This document shows, piece after piece, positions 45,687 to 55,617 of a stretch of 64,000 bases of DNA. Below the pieces are notes generated by a model. The model was not told where the DNA came from and did no database searches. It worked only from the letters and a program-made list of their open reading frames with translations. The DNA is from an uncultured Pseudoalteromonas sp. (GTDB lineage: Bacteria > Pseudomonadota > Gammaproteobacteria > Enterobacterales > Alteromonadaceae). The translations under genes were made by a program, and so were the position numbers. The first letter of the stretch is position 1. Each line of letters opens with the position of its first letter. The stretch lies in the NCBI GenBank assembly GCA_947493455.1, contig CANLRB010000002.1:1-64000 (forward strand), written 5' to 3'.

Positions 45687-45710
45687 AAAAAGCACCCGAG
45701 GGTGCTTTTT
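45687..45710 (-). terminator. Rho-independent terminator after fis
   Basis: Stem aaaaagcacc/ggtgcttttt (10 bp) with loop cgag, followed on the minus strand by T's. A second short hairpin (gcacc/ggtgc, about 45715-45728) lies between it and the fis stop. Confidence 0.85.
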
Positions 45711-45734
45711 ATTTGCACCCGAAGGTGCGTGTAA

Positions 45735-46025
45735 TTAGTTCATGCCGTACTTTTTAAGCTTCTTGCGAAGTGTACCACGGTTGATACCTAACAAGATTGC
45801 TGCGCGTGTTTGGTTACCGCGCGTGTAAGTCATTACTTCTTCAAGTAGTGGCGCTTCTAATTCTGAAAGAACAAGCTCATAAACGTCTTGTACATCTTGA
45901 CCATTTAATTGCTTAAGGTAGTGATGAACTGCTTTTTTTACAGCGTCACGTAGTGGCTGAGGTTTCTCTTGTGACTGAACATGAGCGTTAGTGATAAATG
46001 GAGAAGTCACGTTTTGTTCGAACAT
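45735..46025 (-). CDS. fis: Nucleoid-associated DNA-bending protein Fis
   Basis: A 96-residue protein, close to the 98 of E. coli. The N-terminal beta-hairpin arm region is less conserved; the C-terminal half ([41 protein letters not shown]) is the classical Fis helix-turn-helix, nearly identical across gammaproteobacteria. Fis activates rRNA transcription, shapes the nucleoid and acts in site-specific recombination. It follows dusB by 20 bases in the conserved dusB-fis operon, which in enterics is strongly induced on nutrient upshift. Confidence 0.97.
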   Translation of the reverse strand: MFEQNVTSPFITNAHVQSQEKPQPLRDAVKKAVHHYLKQLNGQDVQDVYELVLSELEAPLLEEVMTYTRGNQTRAAILLGINRGTLRKKLKKYGMN

Positions 46026-46045
46026 TGTCTTTCTTTCTCTTTTCT

Positions 46046-47011
46046 TTAGTCTAGTGTTTCAAAGTACTTTTCTAATGCATCGATTTGCGCTTGTTGCTCA
46101 TCGAGGGCATTAAATACTCGCCTAAATTGACCATCACGGTCATGAGTTTGCAAATACCAGCCAACATGCTTGCGTGCTATACGAACGCCCATTACATCCC
46201 CGTAAAACAGATGAAGATTAATTAAATGCTCCATCAGAATTGTGCGTACTTCGCTGATCGCGGGTACGGCTAGCAATTCGCCTGTTTTTAGGTAGTGGTC
46301 AATCTCTCGGAAAATCCAAGGGCGACCTTGGGCAGCACGGCCGATCATGACGGCATCTGCTCCTGTAAAATCTAATACTTGTTTTGCTTTTTGTGGTGAA
46401 TCAATATCACCATTGGCAACCACAGGTATTGATACAGAACGTTTGATATCCTTAATCGTTTGATACTCTGCCTGGCCTTTGTACATACATGCACGTGTGC
46501 GACCATGTACGGCTAACGACTGAATACCGTTTTGTTCTGCAATTTTTGCAATCTCAACACCGTTACGATTATCAGTGTCCCATCCGGTTCGGATTTTTAG
46601 TGTGACGGGAACATCAACGGCGTTAACCACTGCCTTAATGATCTCATCCACTAAATCGGGATACTGTAATAGCGCTGAGCCTGCTAATTTCTTATTTACT
46701 TTTTTTGCCGGACACCCCATGTTGATATCAACAATTTGGGCGCCATTGGTTACGTTGTACTGTGCGGCTTGTGCCATTAACTCAGGATCTGCGCCGGCAA
46801 TTTGTACCGAACGAATACCCGACTCTCCGCTGTGATCCATGCGGCTCATCGATTTTTCTGTGCGCCAAACTTTTGGGTTTGACGAGAGCATTTCAGAAAC
46901 AGCTAAGCCAGCTCCAAGGCGGCGACATAGTTGTCTAAATGGTCTATCCGTAATGCCGGCCATCGGCGCGACGATTACATTGTTATCGAGTTGGTATGGG
47001 CCTATTTTCAC
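46046..47011 (-). CDS. dusB: tRNA-dihydrouridine synthase B
   Basis: A 321-residue flavoenzyme that reduces specific uridines in the tRNA D-loop (U17 in E. coli). The order [26 protein letters not shown] (FMN binding), [19 protein letters not shown] with the catalytic Cys, [28 protein letters not shown] and [11 protein letters not shown] is diagnostic. Length equals E. coli DusB, and the downstream fis gene confirms the B type. A prmA terminator lies upstream at 47172-47213, so the operon promoter is in about 47012-47170. Confidence 0.96.
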   Translation of the reverse strand: MKIGPYQLDNNVIVAPMAGITDRPFRQLCRRLGAGLAVSEMLSSNPKVWRTEKSMSRMDHSGESGIRSVQIAGADPELMAQAAQYNVTNGAQIVDINMGCPAKKVNKKLAGSALLQYPDLVDEIIKAVVNAVDVPVTLKIRTGWDTDNRNGVEIAKIAEQNGIQSLAVHGRTRACMYKGQAEYQTIKDIKRSVSIPVVANGDIDSPQKAKQVLDFTGADAVMIGRAAQGRPWIFREIDHYLKTGELLAVPAISEVRTILMEHLINLHLFYGDVMGVRIARKHVGWYLQTHDRDGQFRRVFNALDEQQAQIDALEKYFETLD

Positions 47012-47171
47012 AGTATTACTTGGTCACCAATCAAGGGGCGCTAAGTTTACGGCTTTTTTTACAAAAATCAAAGACTATATTTTGAACAAAAGTGTTTTTT
47101 TTTAAACTTTTTGTATTGACATTTAGTAACAGTATGAAGAAGGCAAAAATAACCAACAATTAGCTAAAAAA

Positions 47172-47213
47172 AATAACAAAGCCTTAACCTAAAGTTGTAG
47201 GCGTTTGTTATTT
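47172..47213 (-). terminator. Rho-independent terminator after prmA
   Basis: Arms aataacaaagcct and aggcgtttgttatt pair over 13 bp with one bulged base. On the minus strand a run of eight or more T follows. It separates prmA from dusB-fis. Confidence 0.85.
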
Positions 47214-47236
47214 TCTAGTTGTTATGAAAAAGATGG

Positions 47237-48118
47237 TTAAGGGTGTTTTACACCTGAAACACGCACCCATTCGCCTTTAATTTGCGTGTCATCGAGAGTT
47301 GCAAATTGCTGATAGATGGTGCGAACCGATTCTGCTTGCTCTTCTAAAATACCTGACAGCGCAAATTGCCCCGAAGGTTTAAGTAAACCGAGAATAACCT
47401 GATGTAATTCTCTTAGTGGCTCGGCGAGAATATTGGCAATCACAATATCCGCTTCGAACTCAGGTTGATCTTCGGGTAGATAAACCTCAAGTTGATCGGC
47501 AACTTGGTTGCGCTCTGCATTGTCTTTACTGGCAGCGAGCGCTTGTGGATCTATATCAATACCAATAACGCGTTTTGCGCCGAGTTTGATCGCTGCGATG
47601 CCTAAAATACCGGAACCGCAACCAAAATCGACCACGGTTTTACCGCTCAAATCGATACTATCTAGCCAACGCAGACAGAGTGCCGTTGTGGCATGGGTGC
47701 CGGTACCAAATGCAACGCCTGGGTCGAGCATGACATTAACGGCACTGGGGTCGGGTACATCGCGCCAACTAGGACAAATCCAAAGTTTTTCGCCAAATTG
47801 AATTGGGTGGAAGTTTTCCATCCACTCACGAACCCAGTCTTTGTCTTCAAGTTGCTCAATTTTATGAGGTACACCGTCTTTGAATTGTTGCTGTTTCTCT
47901 AAATAAGCGAGCACTTTCTTCATATCGTGATTGGCTTCGTATAAACCGATTACGGTGGTATTGGCCCACAGTGTCACTTCGCCGAGCTTAGGTTCGTAGA
48001 TTGGGGTATCTTTGGCATCAACAAAGGTTACAGATGCAGCGCCCGTAGCCATTAAGTAGTCACTGATCACTTCGGCGTGTTGTTTGGTGGCATTTATACG
48101 AATTTGGATCCAAGCCAT
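47237..48118 (-). CDS. prmA: Ribosomal protein L11 methyltransferase
   Basis: A 293-residue enzyme, the same length as E. coli PrmA, which trimethylates lysines and the N-terminus of L11. The N-terminal L11-recognition domain ([23 protein letters not shown]) is followed by the methyltransferase core: [38 protein letters not shown] (motif I), [10 protein letters not shown] and [12 protein letters not shown] (N-I-L-A-x-P, motif IV). It is bounded by terminators on both sides (48141-48161 and 47172-47213), so it is read alone. Confidence 0.96.
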   Translation of the reverse strand: MAWIQIRINATKQHAEVISDYLMATGAASVTFVDAKDTPIYEPKLGEVTLWANTTVIGLYEANHDMKKVLAYLEKQQQFKDGVPHKIEQLEDKDWVREWMENFHPIQFGEKLWICPSWRDVPDPSAVNVMLDPGVAFGTGTHATTALCLRWLDSIDLSGKTVVDFGCGSGILGIAAIKLGAKRVIGIDIDPQALAASKDNAERNQVADQLEVYLPEDQPEFEADIVIANILAEPLRELHQVILGLLKPSGQFALSGILEEQAESVRTIYQQFATLDDTQIKGEWVRVSGVKHP

Positions 48119-48140
48119 ATTATAATCCTCTACAAAAAAG

Positions 48141-48161
48141 GCCGCGTTAAGCGGCCTTAAT
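48141..48161 (-). terminator. Rho-independent terminator after rpoD
   Basis: Stem aaggccgc/gcggcctt (8 bp), loop gttaa, followed on the minus strand by a T-run (tttttg). It ends the rpsU-dnaG-rpoD block. Confidence 0.85.
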
Positions 48162-48181
48162 ACATATTATTTACTTACTGA

Positions 48182-50029
48182 TTAGCCTTTAAAATCTAAG
48201 AAGCTTTTCAGTAGATCTGAGCGTGAAGGGTGGCGAAGTTTACGTAACGCTTTCGCTTCAATCTGACGAATACGTTCACGTGTTACATCAAATTGCTTGC
48301 CTACTTCTTCAAGTGTATGGTCAGTATTCATGTCGATACCAAAACGCATACGAAGTACTTTGGCTTCACGTGCAGTCAAACCTGCTAATACGTCGTGCGT
48401 TGCACCTTTTAAGCTTTCCATTGTTGCCGAGTCAATCGGTGATTCAATGGTGCTGTCTTCAATAAAGTCACCTAAGTGCGAATCTTCATCATCGCCGATA
48501 GGTGTTTCCATTGAAATTGGCTCTTTCGCAATTTTAAGTACTTTACGGATTTTGTCTTCTGGCATTAGCATGCGTTCAGCTAATTCTTCCGGCGACGGCT
48601 CACGACCCATTTCCTGTAGCATTTGACGCGAAATACGATTTAGTTTGTTAATCGTTTCTATCATATGTACTGGAATACGAATGGTACGTGCTTGGTCGGC
48701 AATTGAACGTGTAATTGCTTGTCGGATCCACCATGTTGCGTAAGTTGAAAACTTATAACCGCGGCGGTATTCAAACTTATCAACTGCTTTCATAAGACCT
48801 ATGTTACCTTCTTGAATCAAATCCAAGAACTGTAAACCACGGTTGGTGTACTTTTTAGCAATTGAAATTACAAGACGTAAGTTGGCTTCAACCATCTCTT
48901 TTTTCGCACGGCGTGCTTTCGCTTCACCGATTGACATACGACGGTTAATGTCTTTAATACGTTCGACTGAAAGTCCGGTGCTTTGCTCAATTTGTTTTAG
49001 CTTGTTAATGCAGCGTTCAATCTCAGGCTTAACTTCAACTAGTTTTGTTGAATAGCTTTCACCGGCATTGATTTCAAGATCAAGCCAAGCTGCATCTGTT
49101 TCGTTATTAGCGAAATGACGAACAAATGTTTTCTTAGGAAGTTTTGCAACTTGTACCGCTTGCTTCATGATGATGCGCTCTTGCACACGCAATTTATCCA
49201 TCATGTCACGCATGTTTTTAACCATGCGGTCAAACTGTTTTGGCACTAGCTTGAATGTTTTAAATAGCTCACCAATCTCTGTAATTGCAGCTTTTGAATC
49301 AGGATGGCTACGGCCTTTTTCTTCGAATGTAACGCGTGCTTGGCTATACAATGAACGTAGTTTTTCAAAGTGTTCGCGCGCTTCTTCAGGATCTGGACCT
49401 GTATCTGCTTCTTCTTCATCTTCGTCAGAGTCATCGCTTTCTAAATCGGCATCTTCGTCGTCAAGTTGCTCTTCATTAAGCTCTGAACCAATGTGAGTCG
49501 CAGAAATAATTGTTTCTTCGGCATCTGGGTCAAAGAAACCAGTAATAATGTCGCTGAGGCGGATTTCTTCCGCTTCAAACATATCCCACTGTTCAAGTAG
49601 GTAATTAATCGCTTCAGGATATTCAGCAACAGATATTTGAACCTGGTTAATACCGTGTTCAATACGCTTTGCGATATCAATTTCGCCTTCGCGAGTTAGT
49701 AGTTCTACCGTGCCCATTTCACGCATATACATACGTACAGGGTCTGTGGTACGGCCAATTTCTTTTTCTACTGTTGCAAGTGCTGCTGCCGCAGCTTCTG
49801 CTGCGTCTTCATCGGTTGTTGTTTCTTGCATCATTAGTTCATCGGCGTCAGGTGCATTTTCGCTTACCTGAATACCCATGTCGTTAATCATACTAATGAT
49901 GTCTTCAACTTGCTCCGAATCAATAATGTCTTGTGGAAGGTGATCGTTCACTTCAGCAAACGTTAAATAACCTTGCTCTTTACCTTTTTGAATCAGGAGT
50001 TTGAGTTGTGACTGAGGGGTTGGCTCCAT
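48182..50029 (-). CDS. rpoD: RNA polymerase primary sigma factor (sigma-70)
   Basis: The product is 615 residues from the ATG at 50029; E. coli RpoD has 613. This start gives the family N-terminus [20 protein letters not shown] and has a GAAGAG site upstream; an 18-residue extension is possible but unlike the family. Region 1.1 is at the N-terminus, region 1.2 has [18 protein letters not shown], then comes an acidic non-conserved region (about 195-230). Region 2 has [21 protein letters not shown] (2.4, contacts the -10 box), and region 4.2 has [20 protein letters not shown] (contacts the -35 box). It is the last gene of the macromolecular synthesis block. Confidence 0.98.
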   Translation of the reverse strand: MEPTPQSQLKLLIQKGKEQGYLTFAEVNDHLPQDIIDSEQVEDIISMINDMGIQVSENAPDADELMMQETTTDEDAAEAAAAALATVEKEIGRTTDPVRMYMREMGTVELLTREGEIDIAKRIEHGINQVQISVAEYPEAINYLLEQWDMFEAEEIRLSDIITGFFDPDAEETIISATHIGSELNEEQLDDEDADLESDDSDEDEEEADTGPDPEEAREHFEKLRSLYSQARVTFEEKGRSHPDSKAAITEIGELFKTFKLVPKQFDRMVKNMRDMMDKLRVQERIIMKQAVQVAKLPKKTFVRHFANNETDAAWLDLEINAGESYSTKLVEVKPEIERCINKLKQIEQSTGLSVERIKDINRRMSIGEAKARRAKKEMVEANLRLVISIAKKYTNRGLQFLDLIQEGNIGLMKAVDKFEYRRGYKFSTYATWWIRQAITRSIADQARTIRIPVHMIETINKLNRISRQMLQEMGREPSPEELAERMLMPEDKIRKVLKIAKEPISMETPIGDDEDSHLGDFIEDSTIESPIDSATMESLKGATHDVLAGLTAREAKVLRMRFGIDMNTDHTLEEVGKQFDVTRERIRQIEAKALRKLRHPSRSDLLKSFLDFKG

Positions 50030-50150
50030 AGAGATATTCTCTTCCACTTTGATAAGTTGATACAACGGGCGTCTTAAGCTCAAAAAAAGACGCAGTGAAT
50101 AGTGCAGTATAACACGTACTTTTTTTTCTGACTAGCCCAGCGAGTAAGGT

Positions 50151-51911
50151 TTAGGCGTCTTTTGTACTTTTTAATGCTTGCATTAAGAGTAAGTATTCTT
50201 GACGCTCTTGACTCGAAAGTCCCTGTGTCTTCTCTTTTATTAATAAGGTCTCAAGGCGATGATTTAAACACTGGTCTTCAATAAATTTAAAGGTATGTTG
50301 AAAATCATTAATGAGCGTCTCTTCATCGACTTGGTGTTGCCACTGTGCCAGTTTTGCGAGCGGCGCATAGTTTTGTGAATCGCGATAATGCTCAAGTACT
50401 TGGCCCGTCGTTATGGTTGGGTGTTGCAAACACATTGCCTGTAACTCCAAAAACAGACTGATCCCCGGTACTTTCATGGTACTTAAATCAGGTAGGTAGT
50501 CGACTTCTTTGGCAAGCTGCGGGTGCTGTAATAGCAAACCAATTGCGCGGCGCATCGGCGTAATTTTAAATTTCTTTTGTAAACTCTGCTGTTGTTTTGG
50601 TGTTTTGATCTTTTGTGATAATTGTTCTTTGGTGCGCCCGATAAGACGCGCAAGTTTGGTTAGCAAGTTTTCAAGGTAAAAGTCGCTTGGTACTTTTTCA
50701 ATCAGCGGCAGGGCAATCTGCAATAATTTTGCTTTGCCTGCATCGGTTGCTAAGTCTAAATCGAGTGACAGTTTTTCAAATAGCAAGGCAGAAAAATCGG
50801 TGGCATCGTCAAAACGCAGTTCAAATTTTTCTTTACCTTCTTTTTGCACTAATGAGTCAGGGTCTTCACCGTCTGGTAAAAATACAAACTGGAGTGATTT
50901 TCCATTATTTAAGTACGGTAGTGCATTTTCGAGTGCGCGCCACGCGGCATCGCGTCCGGCTCTATCTCCGTCATAACAGCAAATTATGCGATCTGTGTTA
51001 CGAAAAAGCGTTTGAATGTGCTCCGGTGTGGTTGCCGTACCAAGCGCTGCGACTGCATATTCAATACCTTGCTCAGATAATGCAACGACATCCATATAGC
51101 CTTCAACAACTAACACTTGATGCAGCTTTTTATGAGCGTGCTTAGCTTCATATAAGCCGTATAATTCAAATCCTTTATGGAAGATGCGTGTTTCAGGTGA
51201 GTTTAAATACTTTGGCCCGTTATCCTGGTTATTCATGACTCGGCCACCAAAGCCAATCACTCTGCCTCGTTTATCGCGGATTGGAAACATCAACCGATCG
51301 CGGAAAAAGTCAAACTGCTTTGTAGGGCCTTTTTCAGTTGCTAGCTTTAAATCGATCAGCTGTTGCTTGCTATTGTTATTGCGGGCAAAAGTTTTAAGTA
51401 AGCTATCCCATTCATTCGGTGCATAACCTATTTGATATTTTTTTACTGTTTCGCCAGATAGGCCGCGCCCTTTCACATACTCAATGACTTGTTGTGAGTT
51501 GCGATGATGTTTAAGTTGATGCTGATAAAACTTGGCGGTTTGTGCCATCAGTTCATAATCTGAACGGCGTTGCTCTGTACTAACTTGTGGCCCGCTGTGC
51601 TGATTTGACTGCTCTCTTGGTACTTCTAAATGGAGTAGGGCAGCGAGCTCTTCGATCGCGTCAACGAATTCAAGCTTTTCATATTCCATCATAAATGAAA
51701 TTGCGTTACCGTGAACGCCGCAACCAAAACAGTGGTAAAACTGCTTGTCTTGAGAAACCGTGAAAGAGGGGCTTTTCTCGTTATGGAATGGGCAACATGC
51801 TTGGTAATCTTTTCCCGCTTTTTTTAGTCCTACTTTACTGTCTATGAGTTCGACAATATCTGTACGTGCAATGAGGTCGTCAATAAAACTGCGGGGGATT
51901 TTTCCGGCCAT
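50151..51911 (-). CDS. dnaG: DNA primase
   Basis: A 586-residue primase that makes RNA primers at the replication fork. The N-terminal CHC2 zinc finger (CCPFHNEKSPSF, then YHCFGCGVHG), the RNA polymerase core (MFPIRDKRGRVIGFGGRVM), the TOPRIM domain (VVEGYMDVVAL, CCYDGDRAGRDAAWRAL) and a C-terminal DnaB-binding domain are all present. It lies 121 bases upstream of rpoD. A terminator-like hairpin separates it from yqeY, as in E. coli, where dnaG is expressed at low level by read-through. Confidence 0.97.
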   Translation of the reverse strand: MAGKIPRSFIDDLIARTDIVELIDSKVGLKKAGKDYQACCPFHNEKSPSFTVSQDKQFYHCFGCGVHGNAISFMMEYEKLEFVDAIEELAALLHLEVPREQSNQHSGPQVSTEQRRSDYELMAQTAKFYQHQLKHHRNSQQVIEYVKGRGLSGETVKKYQIGYAPNEWDSLLKTFARNNNSKQQLIDLKLATEKGPTKQFDFFRDRLMFPIRDKRGRVIGFGGRVMNNQDNGPKYLNSPETRIFHKGFELYGLYEAKHAHKKLHQVLVVEGYMDVVALSEQGIEYAVAALGTATTPEHIQTLFRNTDRIICCYDGDRAGRDAAWRALENALPYLNNGKSLQFVFLPDGEDPDSLVQKEGKEKFELRFDDATDFSALLFEKLSLDLDLATDAGKAKLLQIALPLIEKVPSDFYLENLLTKLARLIGRTKEQLSQKIKTPKQQQSLQKKFKITPMRRAIGLLLQHPQLAKEVDYLPDLSTMKVPGISLFLELQAMCLQHPTITTGQVLEHYRDSQNYAPLAKLAQWQHQVDEETLINDFQHTFKFIEDQCLNHRLETLLIKEKTQGLSSQERQEYLLLMQALKSTKDA

Positions 51912-51990
51912 AATTAGATACTAGAGAAAAGAGTTGTACAAGAATATCGAAAATTAAGTTGATAGAAAAGTGTTGTGTATAGAAAAAGAA

Positions 51991-52012
51991 AAACCGAGCC
52001 TAAGCTCGGTTT
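51991..52012 (-). terminator. Internal terminator between yqeY and dnaG
   Basis: Perfect 9-bp stem aaaccgagc/gctcggttt, loop ctaa, followed on the minus strand by T-rich sequence. It probably lets abundant rpsU mRNA end while passing some transcription to dnaG-rpoD. Confidence 0.8.
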
Positions 52013-52033
52013 CTTGTACTGAATAAGTTTCAG

Positions 52034-52480
52034 TTAGGCACTTAATTTTTGCTTAATTAAGCCTGAAATCTTGCCCATATCGGCACGACCTTCAGCTTGA
52101 GCTTTAATAAGTCCCATTACTTTACCCATATCCTGCATTCCTGAAGCGCCACAATCGTTGATTGTTTTTTCAATTAAAGTAAGAATCTCTTCTTCAGTTA
52201 GAGGCTTAGGTAAAAAGTCTTCTAACACTTTAATTTCATTTGCTTCAACTTCAGCTAAGTCTTCGCGCCCAGCATCACGATACTGAGTTTCTGAATCTCG
52301 ACGTTGTTTAACAAGTTTAACTAATACTGACGTAATATCAGCATCTGTCATCTCGATTTGTTCGTCAATTTCACGTTGCTTGACCGCAGCTAAAACCATG
52401 CGAATCGCGCCAAGACGTAATTTGTCTTTAGCGCGCATAGCGTCTTTTTGAGCGTCTTTAAGTTGTGCTAAAAGGCTCAT
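52034..52480 (-). CDS. yqeY: GatB/YqeY family protein
   Basis: The product is 148 residues from the ATG at 52480; a TTG directly before it adds one residue and is unlikely. The family resembles the tRNA-binding tail of the amidotransferase subunit GatB: LKDAQKDAMRAKDKLRLGAIRMVLAAVKQREID, then DAGREDLAEVEANEIKVLEDFLPKPL, and GKVMGLIKAQAEGRADMGKISGLIKQKL at the C-terminus. The molecular role is unclear; many bacteria carry it between rpsU and dnaG, as here. It starts 15 bases after rpsU and ends before the terminator at 51991. Confidence 0.93.
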   Translation of the reverse strand: MSLLAQLKDAQKDAMRAKDKLRLGAIRMVLAAVKQREIDEQIEMTDADITSVLVKLVKQRRDSETQYRDAGREDLAEVEANEIKVLEDFLPKPLTEEEILTLIEKTINDCGASGMQDMGKVMGLIKAQAEGRADMGKISGLIKQKLSA

Positions 52481-52495
52481 CAAATCGACCTAAGA

Positions 52496-52711
52496 TTAGT
52501 AAAGTTTTACGCGACGAGCGTTTTCACGAGAAAGTTTTTTCATGTGACGCTTAACTGCAGCAGCTTTTTTGCGCTTACGCTCAGCTGTTGGCTTTTCATA
52601 GTGCTCGCGACGACGAACTTCTGAAAGGATACCTGCTTTTTCACATGAACGCTTGAAACGGCGAAGTGCTACGTCAAACGGTTCGTTCTCTCTTACTTTG
52701 ATTACTGGCAT
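52496..52711 (-). CDS. rpsU: 30S ribosomal protein S21
   Basis: A 71-residue basic protein identical in length to E. coli S21. [42 protein letters not shown] is almost invariant in gammaproteobacteria. S21 sits on the small subunit platform and supports initiation. It is the first gene of the rpsU-yqeY-dnaG-rpoD block; the promoter should lie in 52712-52890, divergent from tsaD. Confidence 0.98.
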   Translation of the reverse strand: MPVIKVRENEPFDVALRRFKRSCEKAGILSEVRRREHYEKPTAERKRKKAAAVKRHMKKLSRENARRVKLY

Positions 52712-52937
52712 TAAAAAATCACCTACATAACTAATGAGTTTAACTCATGTTGGCCAACAATTGACCGACTAGTTCAAAAATGGTGCGGCATTGTAAGCTG
52801 AAGCGACCATCAATGTAAAGAATAATTATAACAAAGCTAGCAAATTTACGCGAAGTCAGTAAAATTAGGCGCTGAAAATCTCGATTTTGTTGTTTCGCTT
52901 TGAAATCGGGCGGCAGTTTAACATTAGGGGAATAAAT

Positions 52938-53969
52938 TTGCGAATTTTAGGTATAGAATCTTCATGTGATGAAACGGGCATTGCGATTTATGATGATCAG
53001 CAAGGGTTACTGGCTCATCAACTCTACTCGCAAGTTAAAATTCACGCCGATTATGGCGGAGTCGTTCCCGAGCTTGCCTCTCGTGATCATGTTCGTAAAA
53101 CGCTACCGTTAATTGAAGCCGCTTTTGCTGAAGCTGGATGTGGGCCTGAAGATCTCGATGGTGTTGCTTATACGGCAGGCCCAGGATTGGTCGGTGCGCT
53201 CTTAGTTGGCTCATCGATTGGGCGTTCACTCGCTTTTGGCTGGGGAGTTCCTGCTGTTGCTGTACATCATATGGAAGGTCATTTATTAGCACCTATGCTA
53301 GAAGAAGAAGTGCCTGAATTTCCATTTATTGCGCTTCTTGTATCAGGTGGTCACACAATGCTGGTCAAAGTTGCCGGTATTGGCGAATATGAAATTTTAG
53401 GTGAATCAATTGATGACGCAGCGGGCGAAGCATTTGATAAAACAGCGAAACTACTTGGCCTAGATTACCCCGGCGGCCCGTTATTGGCAAAGCTAGCTGA
53501 ACAAGGTGAGCCAAACGTATATCGTTTTCCGCGTCCGATGACCGACAGACCCGGTCTCGATTTTAGTTTTAGTGGCTTAAAGACATTTGCTGCGAACACG
53601 ATTAATAAAGAAAAAGATGAATCAGGTAATGTACCGCATCAAGTGCAGGCCAATATTGCTCATGCGTTTCAAACGGCTGTGATTGATACCTTGGCGATAA
53701 AGTGTAAACGAGCTCTCAAAGAAACAGCTATTAAACGTTTGGTGATTGCAGGTGGTGTAAGTGCGAATGTTTATTTGCGTGAGACACTGGCTAAAATGAT
53801 GACGGGCATGCAAGGTAAAGTGTATTACCCGCGAACTGAGTTTTGTACTGATAATGGCGCGATGATTGCGTTTGCTGGAATGCAAAGACTCAAGGCAAAA
53901 CAATACGCACCGCTTGATATGCGCGCCAAACCGCGCTGGCCACTCGATACGCTTGAGGCGTTAAAATAA
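52938..53969 (+). CDS. tsaD: tRNA N6-adenosine threonylcarbamoyltransferase
   Basis: The product is 343 residues from a TTG at 52938. I choose this start because AGGGG lies about 8 bases upstream and it yields the family N-terminus (M)[13 protein letters not shown]; the 17 residues upstream do not match the family. The ASKHA-fold protein transfers threonylcarbamoyl to A37 of tRNAs that read ANN codons, with TsaB, TsaE and TsaC. Key residues are the metal-binding [26 protein letters not shown] and the C-terminal DNGAMIAF. It is divergent from rpsU, a classic gammaproteobacterial arrangement. Confidence 0.96.
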   Translation: MRILGIESSCDETGIAIYDDQQGLLAHQLYSQVKIHADYGGVVPELASRDHVRKTLPLIEAAFAEAGCGPEDLDGVAYTAGPGLVGALLVGSSIGRSLAFGWGVPAVAVHHMEGHLLAPMLEEEVPEFPFIALLVSGGHTMLVKVAGIGEYEILGESIDDAAGEAFDKTAKLLGLDYPGGPLLAKLAEQGEPNVYRFPRPMTDRPGLDFSFSGLKTFAANTINKEKDESGNVPHQVQANIAHAFQTAVIDTLAIKCKRALKETAIKRLVIAGGVSANVYLRETLAKMMTGMQGKVYYPRTEFCTDNGAMIAFAGMQRLKAKQYAPLDMRAKPRWPLDTLEALK

Positions 53970-53989
53970 CTTAACTACTCAGTTGCTTA

Positions 53990-54018
53990 AAACCAAAGCT
54001 AGTCTTTGGTTTTTTTTT
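53990..54018. terminator. Bidirectional terminator between tsaD and plsY
   Basis: Stem aaaccaaag/ctttggttt (9 bp), loop ctagt, followed by T's on the plus strand. The plsY stop codon lies inside it. Confidence 0.82.
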
Positions 54019-54592
54019 GTTTCACTTTAGGTTCAGTGCCTTTTATCAGACGAACAATATTGGCGCGGTGTCGAAACACTATAAGGCAGGCGAGCATTAT
54101 CACTGGCACAGTATAAAGTGGCTTGATAAACCAAGTGAATAATGGTGCAAGCACAACAGTGATGATGGCTGCCAACGATGAGTAGCCAGTTAACCAAACA
54201 ATCATTAACCATGTCGCAATAAGCAACCCACCTAATGATAAGCCGATAGGCAATAAGGCGCCAAATGCAGTTGCGACGGCTTTGCCGCCTTTAAAACCAA
54301 AAAACACAGGGTAGATGTGACCTAAGCAGGCGGCGATGGCAATCAGTCCTAAGCTAATTGGATCGAGCTTTAAAAAATAAGCACTCCATACTGGTATCGT
54401 TCCTTTTAAAATATCAAACACGAGTACGAGTGTTGCGGGAAGCTTGCCACCAAGTCGATAAACATTCGTCGCACCTGGGTTATTTGACCCCTCGGTGCGT
54501 GGATCTGGCAATCGAAATAATTTCGAGATCAGAATTGCTGAACTGATAGAGCCTAATAAATAGGCAAATAAGATCATTAATATTGCTATCAC
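53999..54592 (-). CDS. plsY: Glycerol-3-phosphate acyltransferase PlsY
   Basis: A 197-residue membrane enzyme that acylates glycerol 3-phosphate with acyl-phosphate, the first step of phospholipid synthesis. GTG start at 54592, a few bases after AAGGAG. Five membrane helices and the three cytosolic motifs are present: [51 protein letters not shown], and the C-terminal [18 protein letters not shown]. The N-terminus compares well with E. coli PlsY. It is divergent from folB and convergent with tsaD. Confidence 0.96.
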   Translation of the reverse strand: MIAILMILFAYLLGSISSAILISKLFRLPDPRTEGSNNPGATNVYRLGGKLPATLVLVFDILKGTIPVWSAYFLKLDPISLGLIAIAACLGHIYPVFFGFKGGKAVATAFGALLPIGLSLGGLLIATWLMIVWLTGYSSLAAIITVVLAPLFTWFIKPLYTVPVIMLACLIVFRHRANIVRLIKGTEPKVKQKKTKD

Positions 54593-54772
54593 GGCTCTCC
54601 TTATATTTTTTAATGTTCCAATTTAGGCTATTATTTGGCGCTAATTTTCAAGTACACCTGTACTATTGAAAAATACGACCCAATAAAAATGAAAAATACG
54701 TTATGTTAGGTACCTAGAGTACCTATTTTTAACCTAAATTGGTATCCGACCAGAAAAATTGAGTAGAGTGTA

Positions 54773-55132
54773 ATGGACAAAGTATTTATTCGCCAACTGC
54801 GCGTTGATACCATCATTGGTGTATATGATTTTGAAAAGCAAGCTAAACAACCGTTATTTTTTGATTTAGAAATGACCACGGATTTTGCAAAAGCGGCGCA
54901 ATCAGATGATGTCTCATATGTTGTCGACTATGCAAAAGTGAGTGACCGCATTATTCGCTATTGTAATGAGCATACGGTTGAACTGTTAGAAACATTAGCA
55001 GAGCAAATCGCGCATATTGTGTTGACCGAATATGCCGTCACAACGCTCAGATTAACCATTAGTAAGCCTCATGCTGTGCTCGAAGCACAAACCGTGGGCA
55101 TTCAAATCACACGTTCGCGAGACACAGCGTAA
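54773..55132 (+). CDS. folB: Dihydroneopterin aldolase
   Basis: A 119-residue enzyme of folate synthesis that cleaves dihydroneopterin. The family N-terminus MDKVFIRQLRVDTIIGVYDFEKQAKQPLFFDLEM, YVVDYAKVSDRI, LLETLAEQIA and the C-terminal LTISKPHAV with the conserved K-P are present. It shares its last base with the first base of folK (TAATG), so folB and folK are coupled. The promoter lies in 54593-54772, opposite plsY. Confidence 0.96.
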   Translation: MDKVFIRQLRVDTIIGVYDFEKQAKQPLFFDLEMTTDFAKAAQSDDVSYVVDYAKVSDRIIRYCNEHTVELLETLAEQIAHIVLTEYAVTTLRLTISKPHAVLEAQTVGIQITRSRDTA

Positions 55133-55617
55133 TGGCAAAAATATACATTAGTATTGGCTCAAATGTTAATAAAGAGTATTACATTTTAAAGTCCTTGGAA
55201 TTATTGGCTTCACACTTTTCCGAGATAGAAATATCGAGCGTCTTTGAGAGCGAAGCGGTGGGGTTTAAAGGTAACAACTTTTATAACTTAGTCGTGGGCT
55301 GCACCAGCGAACTCGACTTACACCAAACATGTCGGTTACTTAAAGATATTGAGCTCGACAATGGCCGCACACGCAGCGATAAAAAGTTTAGCCCGCGTAC
55401 TCTCGATTTAGACTTACTCTTGTTTGATGATGTTATTTGTGAACAACCTGCGCAATTACCGCGTGATGAAATCACCAAAAATGCATTTGTACTTTGGCCG
55501 CTTGCAGAGCTTGCCGCAAATAAAATCCACCCTGTTGTGCAGAAGAGTTACGGTGAGTTGTGGCAGGCATACGATAAAGAGTCACAAAAATTATGGAAAG
55601 TGGAGTTAGTGAAATAA
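55132..55617 (+). CDS. folK: 2-amino-4-hydroxy-6-hydroxymethyldihydropteridine pyrophosphokinase
   Basis: A 161-residue enzyme that moves pyrophosphate from ATP to 6-hydroxymethyl-dihydropterin, next to FolB in the folate pathway. The signature RTRSDKKFSPRTLDLDLLLFDD (Mg-ATP binding aspartates D-L-D) is complete; ISIGSNVNKEYYILKS and NNFYNLVVG are the N-terminal family blocks. Start overlaps the folB stop and its own stop abuts the uppP ATG. Confidence 0.96.
   Translation: MAKIYISIGSNVNKEYYILKSLELLASHFSEIEISSVFESEAVGFKGNNFYNLVVGCTSELDLHQTCRLLKDIELDNGRTRSDKKFSPRTLDLDLLLFDDVICEQPAQLPRDEITKNAFVLWPLAELAANKIHPVVQKSYGELWQAYDKESQKLWKVELVK

Noticed and set aside
52887-52937. 17-residue extension of TsaD
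   Set aside because: TsaD proteins begin MRILGIE; the upstream residues do not match and lie before the AGGGG site.
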